From Bacillota bacterium (GTDB taxonomy: Bacteria; Bacillota; Clostridia; Acetivibrionales; DSM-1351): a DNA stretch of 64,000 nucleotides. Below the pieces are notes generated by a model. That model was not told where the DNA came from and ran no database searches. It saw only the letters and a program-made list of their open reading frames with translations. The stretch covers positions 1 through 64,000 of the forward strand of contig JAEZRV010000032.1 of assembly GCA_023444055.1 (NCBI GenBank), in the 5' to 3' direction. The position numbers and the translations under genes were made by a program. Shown piece after piece: positions 9,384 through 18,279 of the stretch; the first letter of the stretch is position 1, and each line of letters begins with the position of its first letter.

Positions 9384-12300
9384 ATGAATAAAATGATTAG
9401 AATGGTAAGCATTTTCATAATGATTGTATTTCTATTGGTCACTGTAATATCACCTTTAGACAATATTTATGCAATGGATGCTAACACTCTTGGCAACTCA
9501 ATTACTACTTCTAGCAATTGGCTTAAGTCAACTCAGAATGCAGATGGCTCATGGGGTACAGACGCTAGTTCAAAATTCAGAATTACCACAAAGGTTGTTG
9601 AAAGCCTATCATTATATGGCTTAGTGCCTGAAAGCAGTGGAAAAGGAATTACTTGGCTAAAGAATAATATACCTCAAAATAATACGGATATTGCTAGGTA
9701 TGTTGCTATTAGTAAGTTAGCTGAAGAAGTATGGAAAAATCAAATTTTAAATAGTCAGGCAGAATATGGTGGATGGGGCTTAAACAATGGTGGTCCTTCC
9801 GATAATGTAACTACTTGCATATCAGCGAGCTATTTACTGGAAAATAATATAGCACTTGATAAGGTAACAAAAGCTGCATATAACCTATTATCTTCTCAAA
9901 ATAATGATGGTAGTTGGGGTATGGTAAAGGGAGCGAATACTGGAAATGTAGTAATAACTGGTATGGTAAGAGCGTTTCTGATAAAATACCAAAGCCTAGT
10001 TAGATGTAATATGTCAGCAGAGCTCGAATTGGCGTCAAAATGGTTATTGGCAAATAGATTGCCAGATGGTGGATGGGGCACTTCTGAAGCTACATATATG
10101 GCTTATATGGGGCTGAAGTCCGATAAACCTGATTTAGTAAAAAATATTCCAGATTATTTTTTAGGCAAGCAGAATTCGAACGGGAGTTGGGACAGTGATC
10201 CTTATCAAACAGCTCTTGTTCTTGATTTATTATCAAAGGAAAAGCTTGAATCAAATGTAAGTATAAATAATATTAAGCTATTTTCTGGAGAAACAGAGAC
10301 AGTTACATTTGCTTCAGGGAGTACAGTTGAAATTGTACCAGTTTTTTCAGGACGTGATGCATATCCTTTGGTAACAGTAATTACAACTGATGGTTCAAGA
10401 ATAAACCTTACTAAAAATGCTATCGGTGGGTATTCATGGAACTGTGAAATGAATAAAGCAGGTACTTATGAAGCCGAGGTTGTATTAAAGGATAGCCAAG
10501 GTCAAATTAAGGCTAAAAGCACTAAGAATTTTACAATAAAGCCTATAATGGAAATATCTGAATGTGAAATAGACATCACTCCAGGTGCAAGTCTTGTAAA
10601 TAAGCCTATTAAACCAATGCTGGAATTATATGTAAATTGCAGTGCAACTAATGTGGATAAGCCTGTAGATGTAAAATGCAGTGTTTTAAGTCCAGAGGGG
10701 AACGAAATATATTCTAAACAGGCGTCTTCAGTTTTAAAAATAGGTGATAATAATATACCTCTTGGAAGTTTTTCACCAGTTATAACTGCAAAGGCTGAAT
10801 ATACTGTTAAAACTGTTCTGTCTTATGATGGCAAAGAGGTTTGTCAAAGGAGTGAATATTTTCACATACTTGATCAGATTGATTCCACATATACTACTAA
10901 TTCGGATTTCGACAGAGGAACACTAAAAGGTGTAAACCATGATGAAGTAAAGGATCAGTTGCAACTAAATAAGTATGCTGAAGTTTTCCCGTACATCTGG
11001 ATAGCCAATGCGGCAGAAAGTACTGTGTCAAAGATTGATACAAGAACTGGAAAAGAAGTTGGAAGATATGCTACTGGTGTTGCTGGAAATCCTTCGCGCA
11101 CAGCTGTTGATAAGGATGGAAATTGCTGGGTAGGAAACAGGGCGATAGGAACTGTTGTAAAAATAGCGATGACTGGCGGTATTGATAAAAATGGGAATGG
11201 TAAAATTGACACTTCTTCTGATTTAAATGGTAATGGTGTGATTGATTCCAATGAAATTCTACCTTGGGGTCAGGATGAAGCTATACTGGCAAATACTTCC
11301 GTCGGTAATAGCAGCAATTGTATTCCAAGAGCTTTAGCTATTGACAAAAAAGGACAGATTTGGGTAGGGCTATACAACGAAAAGAGATTTGTTGTGTTAA
11401 ACCCGAATGATGGTAAATTTACAGGTATTTCAGTCAATGTAAACTCTACACCGTATGGAGCGACAATTGATAAGGATGGATACTTATGGACATCAGGAAA
11501 TGGTAGCGGAAATGTTATTGATAAGATTGATACAAACAACAATACTTATCTCGCTACTTATGATATAGGAGCAGGTCCATATGGTATTGTAGTAGATAAG
11601 CAGGGCATTGTTTGGGTGGCTTCCTATACACAAAGTGTTCTTGTTAGATTTGATCCTGCTACAAATACATATACACACCATAAAGGAAATGGTGTAACTG
11701 GCAGAGGTGTTGGTGTAGATCGTGATGGAAACGTATGGGTGGCATATTCTGGAAATAATTGGGTTGATAAGTTTGATTCAACAGGGAAATATTTAGCTTC
11801 AACTAACCTAGCTTCTTATGGAGGTACAGGACCAATAGGAATAGGTGTAGACAGTGAAGGCTATATTTGGGCAACCTGTCAGACATCAAACAATACTGTT
11901 AAGATAGATTCATCAGGAAAGGTTGTTGGTGTATATAAGGTTGGTAATGGTCCTTATACATACAGTGATATGACAGGCTTCAATTTACAGAATATTACTG
12001 CACATGAAGGTACATGGACTGTAACCTATGATGGGGGGAAAGAGGAATGTACATGGTCAAAGGTATCCTGGTCAGCAAATGAGCCAGATAAGACAGGTAT
12101 AAAAGTGAGGGTAAAGGGTGCAAACCAAGTTGAAGAACTTGCTTCAAAGCCTTTTACAGATATAACAAACGGAGTACCATTCGTCAATGTAAGCGGAAGG
12201 TTTCTAATGGTTGAGGCAAAATTAAGCACTGCTAGCTCTCAAAGTCCTCAATTAACAGAACTTAAAATTGAAGGAAAAGAAGGTGTTCTTTTAGCTGATG

Positions 12301-14051
12301 CAGGGGATGACATTACTGTACAGGCAGCACAGGGAGAACTCTCAGCAAATGTCACACTTGATGGTTCTGGCTCAATTGATCCTGATGGAAACAAGCTTAC
12401 ATACAAATGGAGTTGGACTAATGGAAATGCTATTTGTACAGCTGAAGGAGTACAGCCTACTATAAATCTGCCAATAGGTACTACAGAGGTTAAACTTATT
12501 GTAAACAATGGCTTTAGAGATTCAGTGGCTGACACTGTACTTGTTTCAGTTGTTGAAAATAATCTTCCATTGGAAATACCTCAAGTACCGCAAGATTTCA
12601 AAGCGCAAGTGGATTCAGGTACACAAGTAAGCCTCTCATGGTCGCCTTCACAATATGCTTCATATTATGAGCTTGAAATTGATGGACAGATTGTTAACAA
12701 TAAGGACAATACTTCATATGTACATACTGGGCTTACTCCAGGAAGTACACATCAATACAAAGTTAGGGCGGTAAACTCAAAAGGAACCAGTGAGTGGTCA
12801 GAATTACTAACGGTTTCGGTAACTAACTATGCTGATGAGATAGATAGAATACTGAAAAAAGTTGAGGAAATGTTGCCTAATCTTAAGGATACTGACATTA
12901 TCCAAAAAGCACAGGAATTACTTAACAGTGCTATAAAATTAATGCCAAATGTCAGTGCTGGCTCAGTAAAAGATTCTCTGACAGCAAGAATACAAAAAGC
13001 TCAGGATGCTATTGACGTAGCTAAGATAGATGTAAATTTAACAATATTGGAAAACATGCTACCTAATATTAGTACATTAGAACCAATAAAGGCATCGTTA
13101 GAGCAAGTACAGGTGGATGTTAACAGATTACCGGTGAGATTGGATAAATCAAAAAAAGATTTCCAAATAAGGATAGATGCTATTTTTAAACGTTTTTCAA
13201 ATTCGTGGTATACAAAACCATTTATGCAATCTGCGAAAAGCAAGGCTGCTGTTATTTATTCAGATGAAAAAATCTATGCAATAGGCGGTATTGTCAGTGC
13301 AAATGTATATTCCGATGAAATAGAAATGTTTGATACTAATATTAACAAGTGGGTTGTATTAACAAAAATGCCTGGTGGGGCAAGGCAGGGTATGGTGGCA
13401 GCTTCTGTCGATGGAAAGATATATATTATCGGTGGAAAGCAAGGATCAACGAATTTAAAGACTGTTGAGGTGTATAATACAAATACAAATACGTGGGAAG
13501 AGAATGGAACTAATATGCCAACAGCAAGACAAGGAGCCGTTTGTGCTGTTATAGATGGAAAAATATATGTTATAGGAGGATCTAGCTCATCAACTTACTT
13601 CAATAAAGTAGAGGTGTATGATCCGGCTACAAACACATGGTCAACTAAAAAGTCTATGACTATTGCGAGAGATACTGCTGGTGTAGCTGTTGTTGATAAT
13701 AAAATTTATGTTGTTGGTGGTAAAGGAAAAAGCACATATCTTAATAATGTTGAAGTATATGATCCAGCTCAAGACATTTGGGAAACTAAGGCACCAATGA
13801 ATACTGAAAGACGTGCCCTTGGAGTTTGTCAAGTAAATGGACTCATCTATGCAATTGGAGGACTTAACGCAACTGGTGATCTTGGCAAGGTTGAAGTGTA
13901 TAATCCGTCAACGAATGAATGGCAGGAAAAAACTGAAATGACTATGAAGAGAAGTTATTTAAGTGCAGTTTCGGTTAACGGTTCTTTATATGGCATTGGA
14001 GGAACGTTTAATGGAGAGCCTGTTAATACAGTAGAAGAATTTATACCATAG
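9384..14051 (+). CDS. very large secreted mosaic protein (terpene-cyclase-like repeats, Vgb/NHL propeller, PKD, FN3, kelch)
   Basis: 1555 residues with a signal peptide (MNKMIRMVSIFIMIVFLLV, cleavage near 30). Domains by eye are as follows. Prenyltransferase/squalene-cyclase-type repeats lie at about 35-285 (QNADGSWGTD, QNNDGSWG, LPDGGWGT). Ig-like beta sheets lie at about 290-490. A virginiamycin-B-lyase/NHL-type propeller spans about 520-860, interrupted near 600-622 by two EF-hand-like loops (DKNGNGKID, DLNGNGVID). A PKD-like domain lies at about 970-1060 (LDGSGSIDPDGN), FN3 at about 1062-1150, a helical spacer, and five or six kelch repeats at about 1260-1555 (GKIYIIGG type). There is no dockerin, SLH or LPXTG anchor. 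It probably acts outside the cell in binding. Enzymatic activity is unsupported. Confidence 0.8.
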   Translation: MNKMIRMVSIFIMIVFLLVTVISPLDNIYAMDANTLGNSITTSSNWLKSTQNADGSWGTDASSKFRITTKVVESLSLYGLVPESSGKGITWLKNNIPQNNTDIARYVAISKLAEEVWKNQILNSQAEYGGWGLNNGGPSDNVTTCISASYLLENNIALDKVTKAAYNLLSSQNNDGSWGMVKGANTGNVVITGMVRAFLIKYQSLVRCNMSAELELASKWLLANRLPDGGWGTSEATYMAYMGLKSDKPDLVKNIPDYFLGKQNSNGSWDSDPYQTALVLDLLSKEKLESNVSINNIKLFSGETETVTFASGSTVEIVPVFSGRDAYPLVTVITTDGSRINLTKNAIGGYSWNCEMNKAGTYEAEVVLKDSQGQIKAKSTKNFTIKPIMEISECEIDITPGASLVNKPIKPMLELYVNCSATNVDKPVDVKCSVLSPEGNEIYSKQASSVLKIGDNNIPLGSFSPVITAKAEYTVKTVLSYDGKEVCQRSEYFHILDQIDSTYTTNSDFDRGTLKGVNHDEVKDQLQLNKYAEVFPYIWIANAAESTVSKIDTRTGKEVGRYATGVAGNPSRTAVDKDGNCWVGNRAIGTVVKIAMTGGIDKNGNGKIDTSSDLNGNGVIDSNEILPWGQDEAILANTSVGNSSNCIPRALAIDKKGQIWVGLYNEKRFVVLNPNDGKFTGISVNVNSTPYGATIDKDGYLWTSGNGSGNVIDKIDTNNNTYLATYDIGAGPYGIVVDKQGIVWVASYTQSVLVRFDPATNTYTHHKGNGVTGRGVGVDRDGNVWVAYSGNNWVDKFDSTGKYLASTNLASYGGTGPIGIGVDSEGYIWATCQTSNNTVKIDSSGKVVGVYKVGNGPYTYSDMTGFNLQNITAHEGTWTVTYDGGKEECTWSKVSWSANEPDKTGIKVRVKGANQVEELASKPFTDITNGVPFVNVSGRFLMVEAKLSTASSQSPQLTELKIEGKEGVLLADAGDDITVQAAQGELSANVTLDGSGSIDPDGNKLTYKWSWTNGNAICTAEGVQPTINLPIGTTEVKLIVNNGFRDSVADTVLVSVVENNLPLEIPQVPQDFKAQVDSGTQVSLSWSPSQYASYYELEIDGQIVNNKDNTSYVHTGLTPGSTHQYKVRAVNSKGTSEWSELLTVSVTNYADEIDRILKKVEEMLPNLKDTDIIQKAQELLNSAIKLMPNVSAGSVKDSLTARIQKAQDAIDVAKIDVNLTILENMLPNISTLEPIKASLEQVQVDVNRLPVRLDKSKKDFQIRIDAIFKRFSNSWYTKPFMQSAKSKAAVIYSDEKIYAIGGIVSANVYSDEIEMFDTNINKWVVLTKMPGGARQGMVAASVDGKIYIIGGKQGSTNLKTVEVYNTNTNTWEENGTNMPTARQGAVCAVIDGKIYVIGGSSSSTYFNKVEVYDPATNTWSTKKSMTIARDTAGVAVVDNKIYVVGGKGKSTYLNNVEVYDPAQDIWETKAPMNTERRALGVCQVNGLIYAIGGLNATGDLGKVEVYNPSTNEWQEKTEMTMKRSYLSAVSVNGSLYGIGGTFNGEPVNTVEEFIP

Positions 14052-14066
14052 AACTAACTGTTATTA

Positions 14067-14110
14067 CTAAAGGCCGGAAGCAGCGATAAATGCTGCTTCT
14101 GGTCTTTTAG
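14067..14110 (+). terminator. likely terminator of the mosaic-protein gene
   Basis: CTAAAGGCCGGAAGCAGC pairs with GCTGCTTCTGGTCTTTTAG around GATAAAT. The long stem has two imperfect positions, and the U-rich part is within the 3' arm rather than after it. Confidence 0.5.
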
Positions 14111-14213
14111 CATGTAAAGAAATAGGATTATAAGTTATAATTGAGGTTTTAATTCTATTGAATAGATAATTTTATAAAAATTTACAAAATTAATACAAAA
14201 AAGGATGTTGAAA

Positions 14214-14222
14214 TGCTATAAT
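14214..14222 (+). promoter_or_regulatory. extended -10 promoter for the DivIVA-like gene
   Basis: TGcTATAAT is a consensus extended -10, about 87 nt before the start codon. The -35 (TACAAA at 14194) is weak, as is usual for extended -10 promoters. Confidence 0.5.
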
Positions 14223-14308
14223 GATAAATGACTGGATAAAAAGATTTAAAGAATATAGCAGAAATACTTTATTATGCTTATAAAAAAAATTATAACTTGG
14301 GGGTTAGT

Positions 14309-14746
14309 ATGGCAGGCGTGAAAATGTTTTCAACATCTCTTTTTGGATTTAAAAAAAAAGATGTTAATTCTTATTTAGAAAAAATGAATAAAGAATACGA
14401 AGAAAAGATAAGATACAAAGAAAAAGAAATCGCTGATATTAAGGCACAGTATCGAGATATAAAGAGCAAGTACGATGAGCTTAACACTAATTTTGAACAA
14501 TTACAGGAAGACAGAGAAAAGATTGCTAATGCTTTTATTACGGCTCATGAAAAGGCAGAAACTATAATAGATGAAGCTAGACAACAGGCAATTCTTGAAA
14601 AGAAAATGCTTGAACAACAGGTGGAAGAAGAAAAAGAGAAATTGGTAGATATTAAACAGGAACTAAAAGTACTAAAAGTTGAGGTTATAGATAAGCTCAA
14701 AAAATATGAAGGTGAGCTGTCATCCATAATCGGGGAAGTTAAATAA
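14309..14746 (+). CDS. DivIVA-like coiled-coil protein
   Basis: 145 residues. The N-terminus FSTSLFGFKKKDVNSYLEKM resembles the membrane-binding head of DivIVA/GpsB proteins (F..KK.DV..YL). The remainder is almost continuous coiled coil rich in Glu, Lys and Gln to about residue 135. Such proteins act as scaffolds at septa or curved membranes. The ATG at 14309 is chosen because GGGGG lies 5 nt upstream. A TTG in frame at 14297 would overlap that ribosome site. The gene is monocistronic. Confidence 0.65.
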   Translation: MAGVKMFSTSLFGFKKKDVNSYLEKMNKEYEEKIRYKEKEIADIKAQYRDIKSKYDELNTNFEQLQEDREKIANAFITAHEKAETIIDEARQQAILEKKMLEQQVEEEKEKLVDIKQELKVLKVEVIDKLKKYEGELSSIIGEVK

Positions 14747-14919
14747 TGTATTGCCAGAATAATTAGGGAAACTAAATGTTATATTATCAAGTTAAATAAA
14801 ATTGAGTTGCCATTCTTAATTAATCTTGGAAAATACTAATGCAAAATGAGAGCATGATACTTAATCAATTGCAAATACTACAGGGTTAAATCAATAAATA
14901 CAAAAAGAGAGAATTATAC

Positions 14920-14948
14920 TTGAATAATTGCATAAACTAAATTATAAT
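14920..14948 (+). promoter_or_regulatory. sigma-A promoter of the T-box transcript
   Basis: TTGAAT and a perfect TATAAT are separated by 17 nt. Transcription would start near 14955, just before the T-box stem I. Confidence 0.7.
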
Positions 14949-14989
14949 TTAGTTAATAGTTTTGTAATTTATGTTTATTAATGAAAATG

Positions 14990-15290
14990 CAGTGAATAGG
15001 AAGAGTAAATATACAATCAGTTATAGAGAGCCGGTTAATCAGCTTGTAGTCTTGCTGTTGGTGTAAAGCTGGTACTGATTTTTATTGAATGCAGCCTAGG
15101 AGCAGCTTTTTTGAAAAACGATATTATTTCGTTTGATAGAAAAAGACGTAACGCCACGTTACAGGCGAGTAATGTAAGCATTATATTATACTATCTAATG
15201 CCGCATTATTTTTGAGAGAATGCTTTGGCATTAATTAGGGTGGTACCGCGGAAACCTTCGTCCCTGTTTAGGAGGACTGAGGTTTTTTTG
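14990..15290 (+). promoter_or_regulatory. T-box riboswitch with terminator
   Basis: All parts of a T-box leader are visible. Stem I has AGAGTA and AGAGAG (AG-bulge) on its 5' side. The conserved AGGGTGGTACCGCG lies at 15237-15250, and a terminator at 15252-15289 (AAACCT..GTCC against GGAC..GAGGTTT, then T7) competes with the antiterminator. By pairing stem I (AATCAGT with ACTGATT, AATA with TATT, TAGG with CCTA), the specifier loop is GAATGCAG, so the specifier is most likely UGC (Cys) at 15090-15092. Uncharged tRNA binding would allow read-through into the Lrp and aminotransferase genes. The T-box call is firm and the codon is a reading by eye. Confidence 0.93.
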
Positions 15291-15405
15291 TTATAAATTT
15301 TTAAGGTTATTAAAATACTACTGTAGATTCTGTATTTAAAATGGAAATTCCAAAATTTAATAAGTCTAGGTTTGATTAATAAATTTATAAAAGGAGAGAT
15401 GTGTA

Positions 15406-15885
15406 ATGGAAGAAATACTTGAGATATTGGAAGAGAATAGCAAGGCTACAGCTGAGCAGATTGCAGTCATGCTAGGAAAAACTGTTGAAGAAGTAGAGGC
15501 GACCATCAAGAAGTATGAAGCTGAACATGTAATTGTTGGTTACAGCACTTTAATAAATTGGGATAAAACAGAAAGAGAAAAAGTAACTGCTCTCATAGAG
15601 GTAAAGGTTACTCCACAAAGAGGGCTAGGTTTTGATAAGATTGCAGATAGAATATACAAATATCCTGAGGTGACAGCATGTTATTTAATGTCGGGTGGCT
15701 TTGATTTGACTGTCATTATCGAAGGGAAAACAATGAAAGAGGTAGCTTTGTTTGTTTCCGAAAAGCTAGCACCATTGGAATCGGTGTTAAGCACATCAAC
15801 ACACTTTGTTCTTAAAAAATTCAAAGATAAAGGGATTATTTTTGATGAAAAACCAACAGACAGAAGGGAGCCGATATTTATATGA
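15406..15885 (+). CDS. Lrp/AsnC family transcriptional regulator
   Basis: 159 residues. A winged helix-turn-helix lies at about 1-50 (ATAEQIAVMLGKTVEEVEATI), followed by an RAM/AsnC effector domain at about 65-145 (VTALIEVKVTPQRG, VTACYLMSGGFDLTVIIEG). Such proteins form octamers and respond to amino acids. Its mRNA begins with a T-box leader, and its stop overlaps the aminotransferase start (ATGA), so one tRNA-sensing switch controls both. AAGGAGAG precedes the ATG. Confidence 0.92.
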   Translation: MEEILEILEENSKATAEQIAVMLGKTVEEVEATIKKYEAEHVIVGYSTLINWDKTEREKVTALIEVKVTPQRGLGFDKIADRIYKYPEVTACYLMSGGFDLTVIIEGKTMKEVALFVSEKLAPLESVLSTSTHFVLKKFKDKGIIFDEKPTDRREPIFI

Positions 15886-17051
15886 TAATGAAGGATATGA
15901 TTTTAGATAGAATAAAGAATGTGCCTCCTTCTGGTATAAGGAAGTATTTTGATTTAATAAATGAAATGAAGGATGCTATTTCATTAGGTGTTGGAGAGCC
16001 TGACTTTATTACACCTTGGAATATTAGAGAAGCTGGTATATACTCATTGGAAAATGGACATACGAATTATTCTTCAAATGCAGGCTTTATTGAGCTTCGA
16101 GAAGAAATAAGCAAGTATTTACAAAAGTTTTCCCTTGACTACGATCCTGTCGATGAAATTTTAGTAACAGTAGGTGGAAGTGAAGGTATAGATGCTGCAT
16201 TAAGAGTACTTGTTGGGCCAGGCGATGAGGTTATTATTCCTGAGCCTAGTTTTGTAGCATACCAAGGCTGCACAGGATTTACAGGAGCAACTCCAGTTAC
16301 AATTTCGCTTAAAGAAGAAAACAACTTTAAGCTGACAGCAGGTGAACTTGAGGCAGCAATTACTGATAAAACAAAAGTAGTAATTATTCCATTTCCAAAT
16401 AATCCAACAGGTGCAATAATGACTAAGGATGAACTTTATGAGCTTGTTAAGGTTCTGAAAGATAAGAATATTGTTGTTATATCAGATGAAATATATTGTG
16501 AGCTTACCTATGAAGGTCAACATACTTCAATAGCTAGTTTCCCTGAAATGAGAGAGCGAACTATTGTTATTAATGGATTTTCTAAATCCTATGCTATGAC
16601 TGGATGGCGTTTGGGATATGCATGTGGTCATAAGGATATAATAAATGAGATGAAAAAGATTCATCAATATGCTATAATGTGTGCTCCAACAGTGGCGCAG
16701 GATGCTGCTATAGAAGCATTAAAAAACAGTGATGAAGATGTAAAAATGATGGCAAAAGAATATAACAGAAGAAGAAGAGTTATGATAGATGGTTTTAGAA
16801 ATGCTGGTTTTTCATGCTTTGAACCTAAAGGTGCATTTTATGTTTTCCCATGTATAAAAAGTTCTGGATTAAGCTCAGAAGAATTTTGTGAGAGACTTCT
16901 TGTGGAGCAAAGAGTACTTGTTGTACCTGGAACGGCTTTTGGTGAATGTGGCGAAGGATATGTACGTGCATGTTATGCCGCATCAATGGAAAACATAAAT
17001 GAGGCTATGCATAGAATAAAAGTTTTTTCTGACAGCTTGACTAACCGATAA
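15882..17051 (+). CDS. PLP-dependent class I aminotransferase
   Basis: 389 residues, fold type I. Motifs are GVGEPDFITPWNIREAG, YSSNAGFIELREEI, PNNPTGAIMTKDEL, VISDEIYCELTY and the PLP-lysine motif NGFSKSYAMTGWRLGY, with the substrate-carboxylate Arg in YVRACYA near the C-terminus. It belongs to the AspC/PatA branch rather than the PatB cystathionine-lyase branch. Amino-acid specificity cannot be read directly. The T-box specifier (probably Cys) and the coupled Lrp gene suggest amino-acid metabolism regulated by tRNA charging. It starts with a 4-nt overlap. Confidence 0.92.
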   Translation: MIMKDMILDRIKNVPPSGIRKYFDLINEMKDAISLGVGEPDFITPWNIREAGIYSLENGHTNYSSNAGFIELREEISKYLQKFSLDYDPVDEILVTVGGSEGIDAALRVLVGPGDEVIIPEPSFVAYQGCTGFTGATPVTISLKEENNFKLTAGELEAAITDKTKVVIIPFPNNPTGAIMTKDELYELVKVLKDKNIVVISDEIYCELTYEGQHTSIASFPEMRERTIVINGFSKSYAMTGWRLGYACGHKDIINEMKKIHQYAIMCAPTVAQDAAIEALKNSDEDVKMMAKEYNRRRRVMIDGFRNAGFSCFEPKGAFYVFPCIKSSGLSSEEFCERLLVEQRVLVVPGTAFGECGEGYVRACYAASMENINEAMHRIKVFSDSLTNR

Positions 17052-17115
17052 TTCTATAGCCATGCATATTTTTAATTAGATATTATTTTTATTTGGAGAT
17101 TATTTTGGAGGATAA

Positions 17116-17940
17116 ATGTACAAATTAGTGGCAATAGATTTAGATGGAACATTATTAGATTCAAATAAAGAGATTTCTAAACGAAATGAAAAAGCAATTG
17201 CTCAAGCAATAGCAAGTGGAATAAAAGTAATTATTTGCTCAGGGAGAGTTTATTCGGGTGCGAGACTATATGCCAAGCAGGTTGGCTCAAAAGCTCCTGT
17301 AATTGCGTGTAATGGAGCTATTATTACCGAAAATATAGATGGTAAGGTTGTTTATTCGAATTATTTACATACTGAGGATTGTATGAGGATAATTGATATA
17401 TTTCATAAGCATCAATTGTATTTCCATGTTTATGCTGGTGATACTATGCTTACTGAGAAGTTGGGTTTTACATCACTTAAGTATTTTGAAAAAAATAAAT
17501 CGCTGCCTCCAGAGGATAGGGTTGAGATAGAAGTAATTGAAGATATGGCGAAAAAGCTTAAAAGCATACCTGGTCAAGTACTTAAATTTGTAGCTGTTTC
17601 TGATAATAAAGAATTGCTCAAAATAGCTAGGAATGAAATAGAACAAATATCAAGTGTAGATGTTATGAGTTCAAACTATGATAATTTTGAGGTTTTGAAT
17701 AAAGGTGTTAATAAAGGGGCAGCATTAAAAAAAATATCAGAGTATTTAAATATTTCACCTTTGGAAATGATTGCAATTGGCGATAATGAGAATGATATAT
17801 CTATGTTTAAATTTGCTGGACTAAGTATTGCTATGGAAAATGGTGAAGATTGTGCAAAAGAGATCGCACAATATGTTACGGCATCTAATAACGAAGATGG
17901 TGTGGCAAAGGCAATTGAAAAGTTTATTTTAAATAATTAA
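17116..17940 (+). CDS. Cof-type HAD-IIB phosphatase
   Basis: 274 residues. HAD motif I is AIDLDGTLLDS, motif II is IICSGR, a C2B cap spans about 85-195, the motif III lysine is in NKGAALKKI, and motif IV is AIGDNENDISMF. Family members dephosphorylate sugar phosphates, FMN precursors or similar small metabolites. The substrate here is unknown. GGAGG lies 6 nt before the ATG. It stands alone between the aminotransferase and prfB. Confidence 0.92.
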   Translation: MYKLVAIDLDGTLLDSNKEISKRNEKAIAQAIASGIKVIICSGRVYSGARLYAKQVGSKAPVIACNGAIITENIDGKVVYSNYLHTEDCMRIIDIFHKHQLYFHVYAGDTMLTEKLGFTSLKYFEKNKSLPPEDRVEIEVIEDMAKKLKSIPGQVLKFVAVSDNKELLKIARNEIEQISSVDVMSSNYDNFEVLNKGVNKGAALKKISEYLNISPLEMIAIGDNENDISMFKFAGLSIAMENGEDCAKEIAQYVTASNNEDGVAKAIEKFILNN

Positions 17941-18046
17941 CCTTATACTTTCCGGAATTATTTGCATCTACTAGGTTAAAATATTTGAGAATAGTCATAC
18001 ATATGTAAAGATTAGTAGAGGTAGACACTATATAAACAGGTGCAAA

Positions 18047-18126
18047 ATAAACTATGATAGCTATTACATTGTATAAAAGGATAATCATAAACTATGATAG
18101 TTAAAACATTTGATAGAAGGATGCAA
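18047..18126 (+). repeat. 40-bp tandem direct repeat, two units
   Basis: ATAAACTATGATAG recurs at 18047 and 18087, with the rest of each 40-bp unit mostly matching (..ACATT..AT.GAAGGAT). GTGCAAAA-like sequence flanks both ends and suggests a decayed third unit. The function is unknown. The remainder of the 17941-18279 gap is AT-rich. Confidence 0.6.
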
Positions 18127-18192
18127 AAATATAATATGTTAGTTATAATAGAATATGTCAAGCGATAAACTTTTTAGAAAACTATTGATAAG

Positions 18193-18222
18193 TTCCCGCA
18201 CATAAAGGCTGTTTATGCGGGA
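18193..18222 (+). other. hairpin upstream of prfB
   Basis: TTCCCGC and GCGGGAA pair, extended by ATAAA/TTTAT, around GGCTG. No T-run follows, so it is more likely a leader or processing structure of the prfB message than a terminator. Confidence 0.4.
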
Positions 18223-18279
18223 AAGAGGTTGCTTATAATTAATTGAATTTTATATAAAACATTAGAGAGGGATGATAGA

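Noticed and set aside
10955..12535. Long antisense open frames opposite the giant secreted protein gene
   Set aside because: They lack ribosome sites and known motifs, and are expected shadows of the biased codon use of the forward gene.
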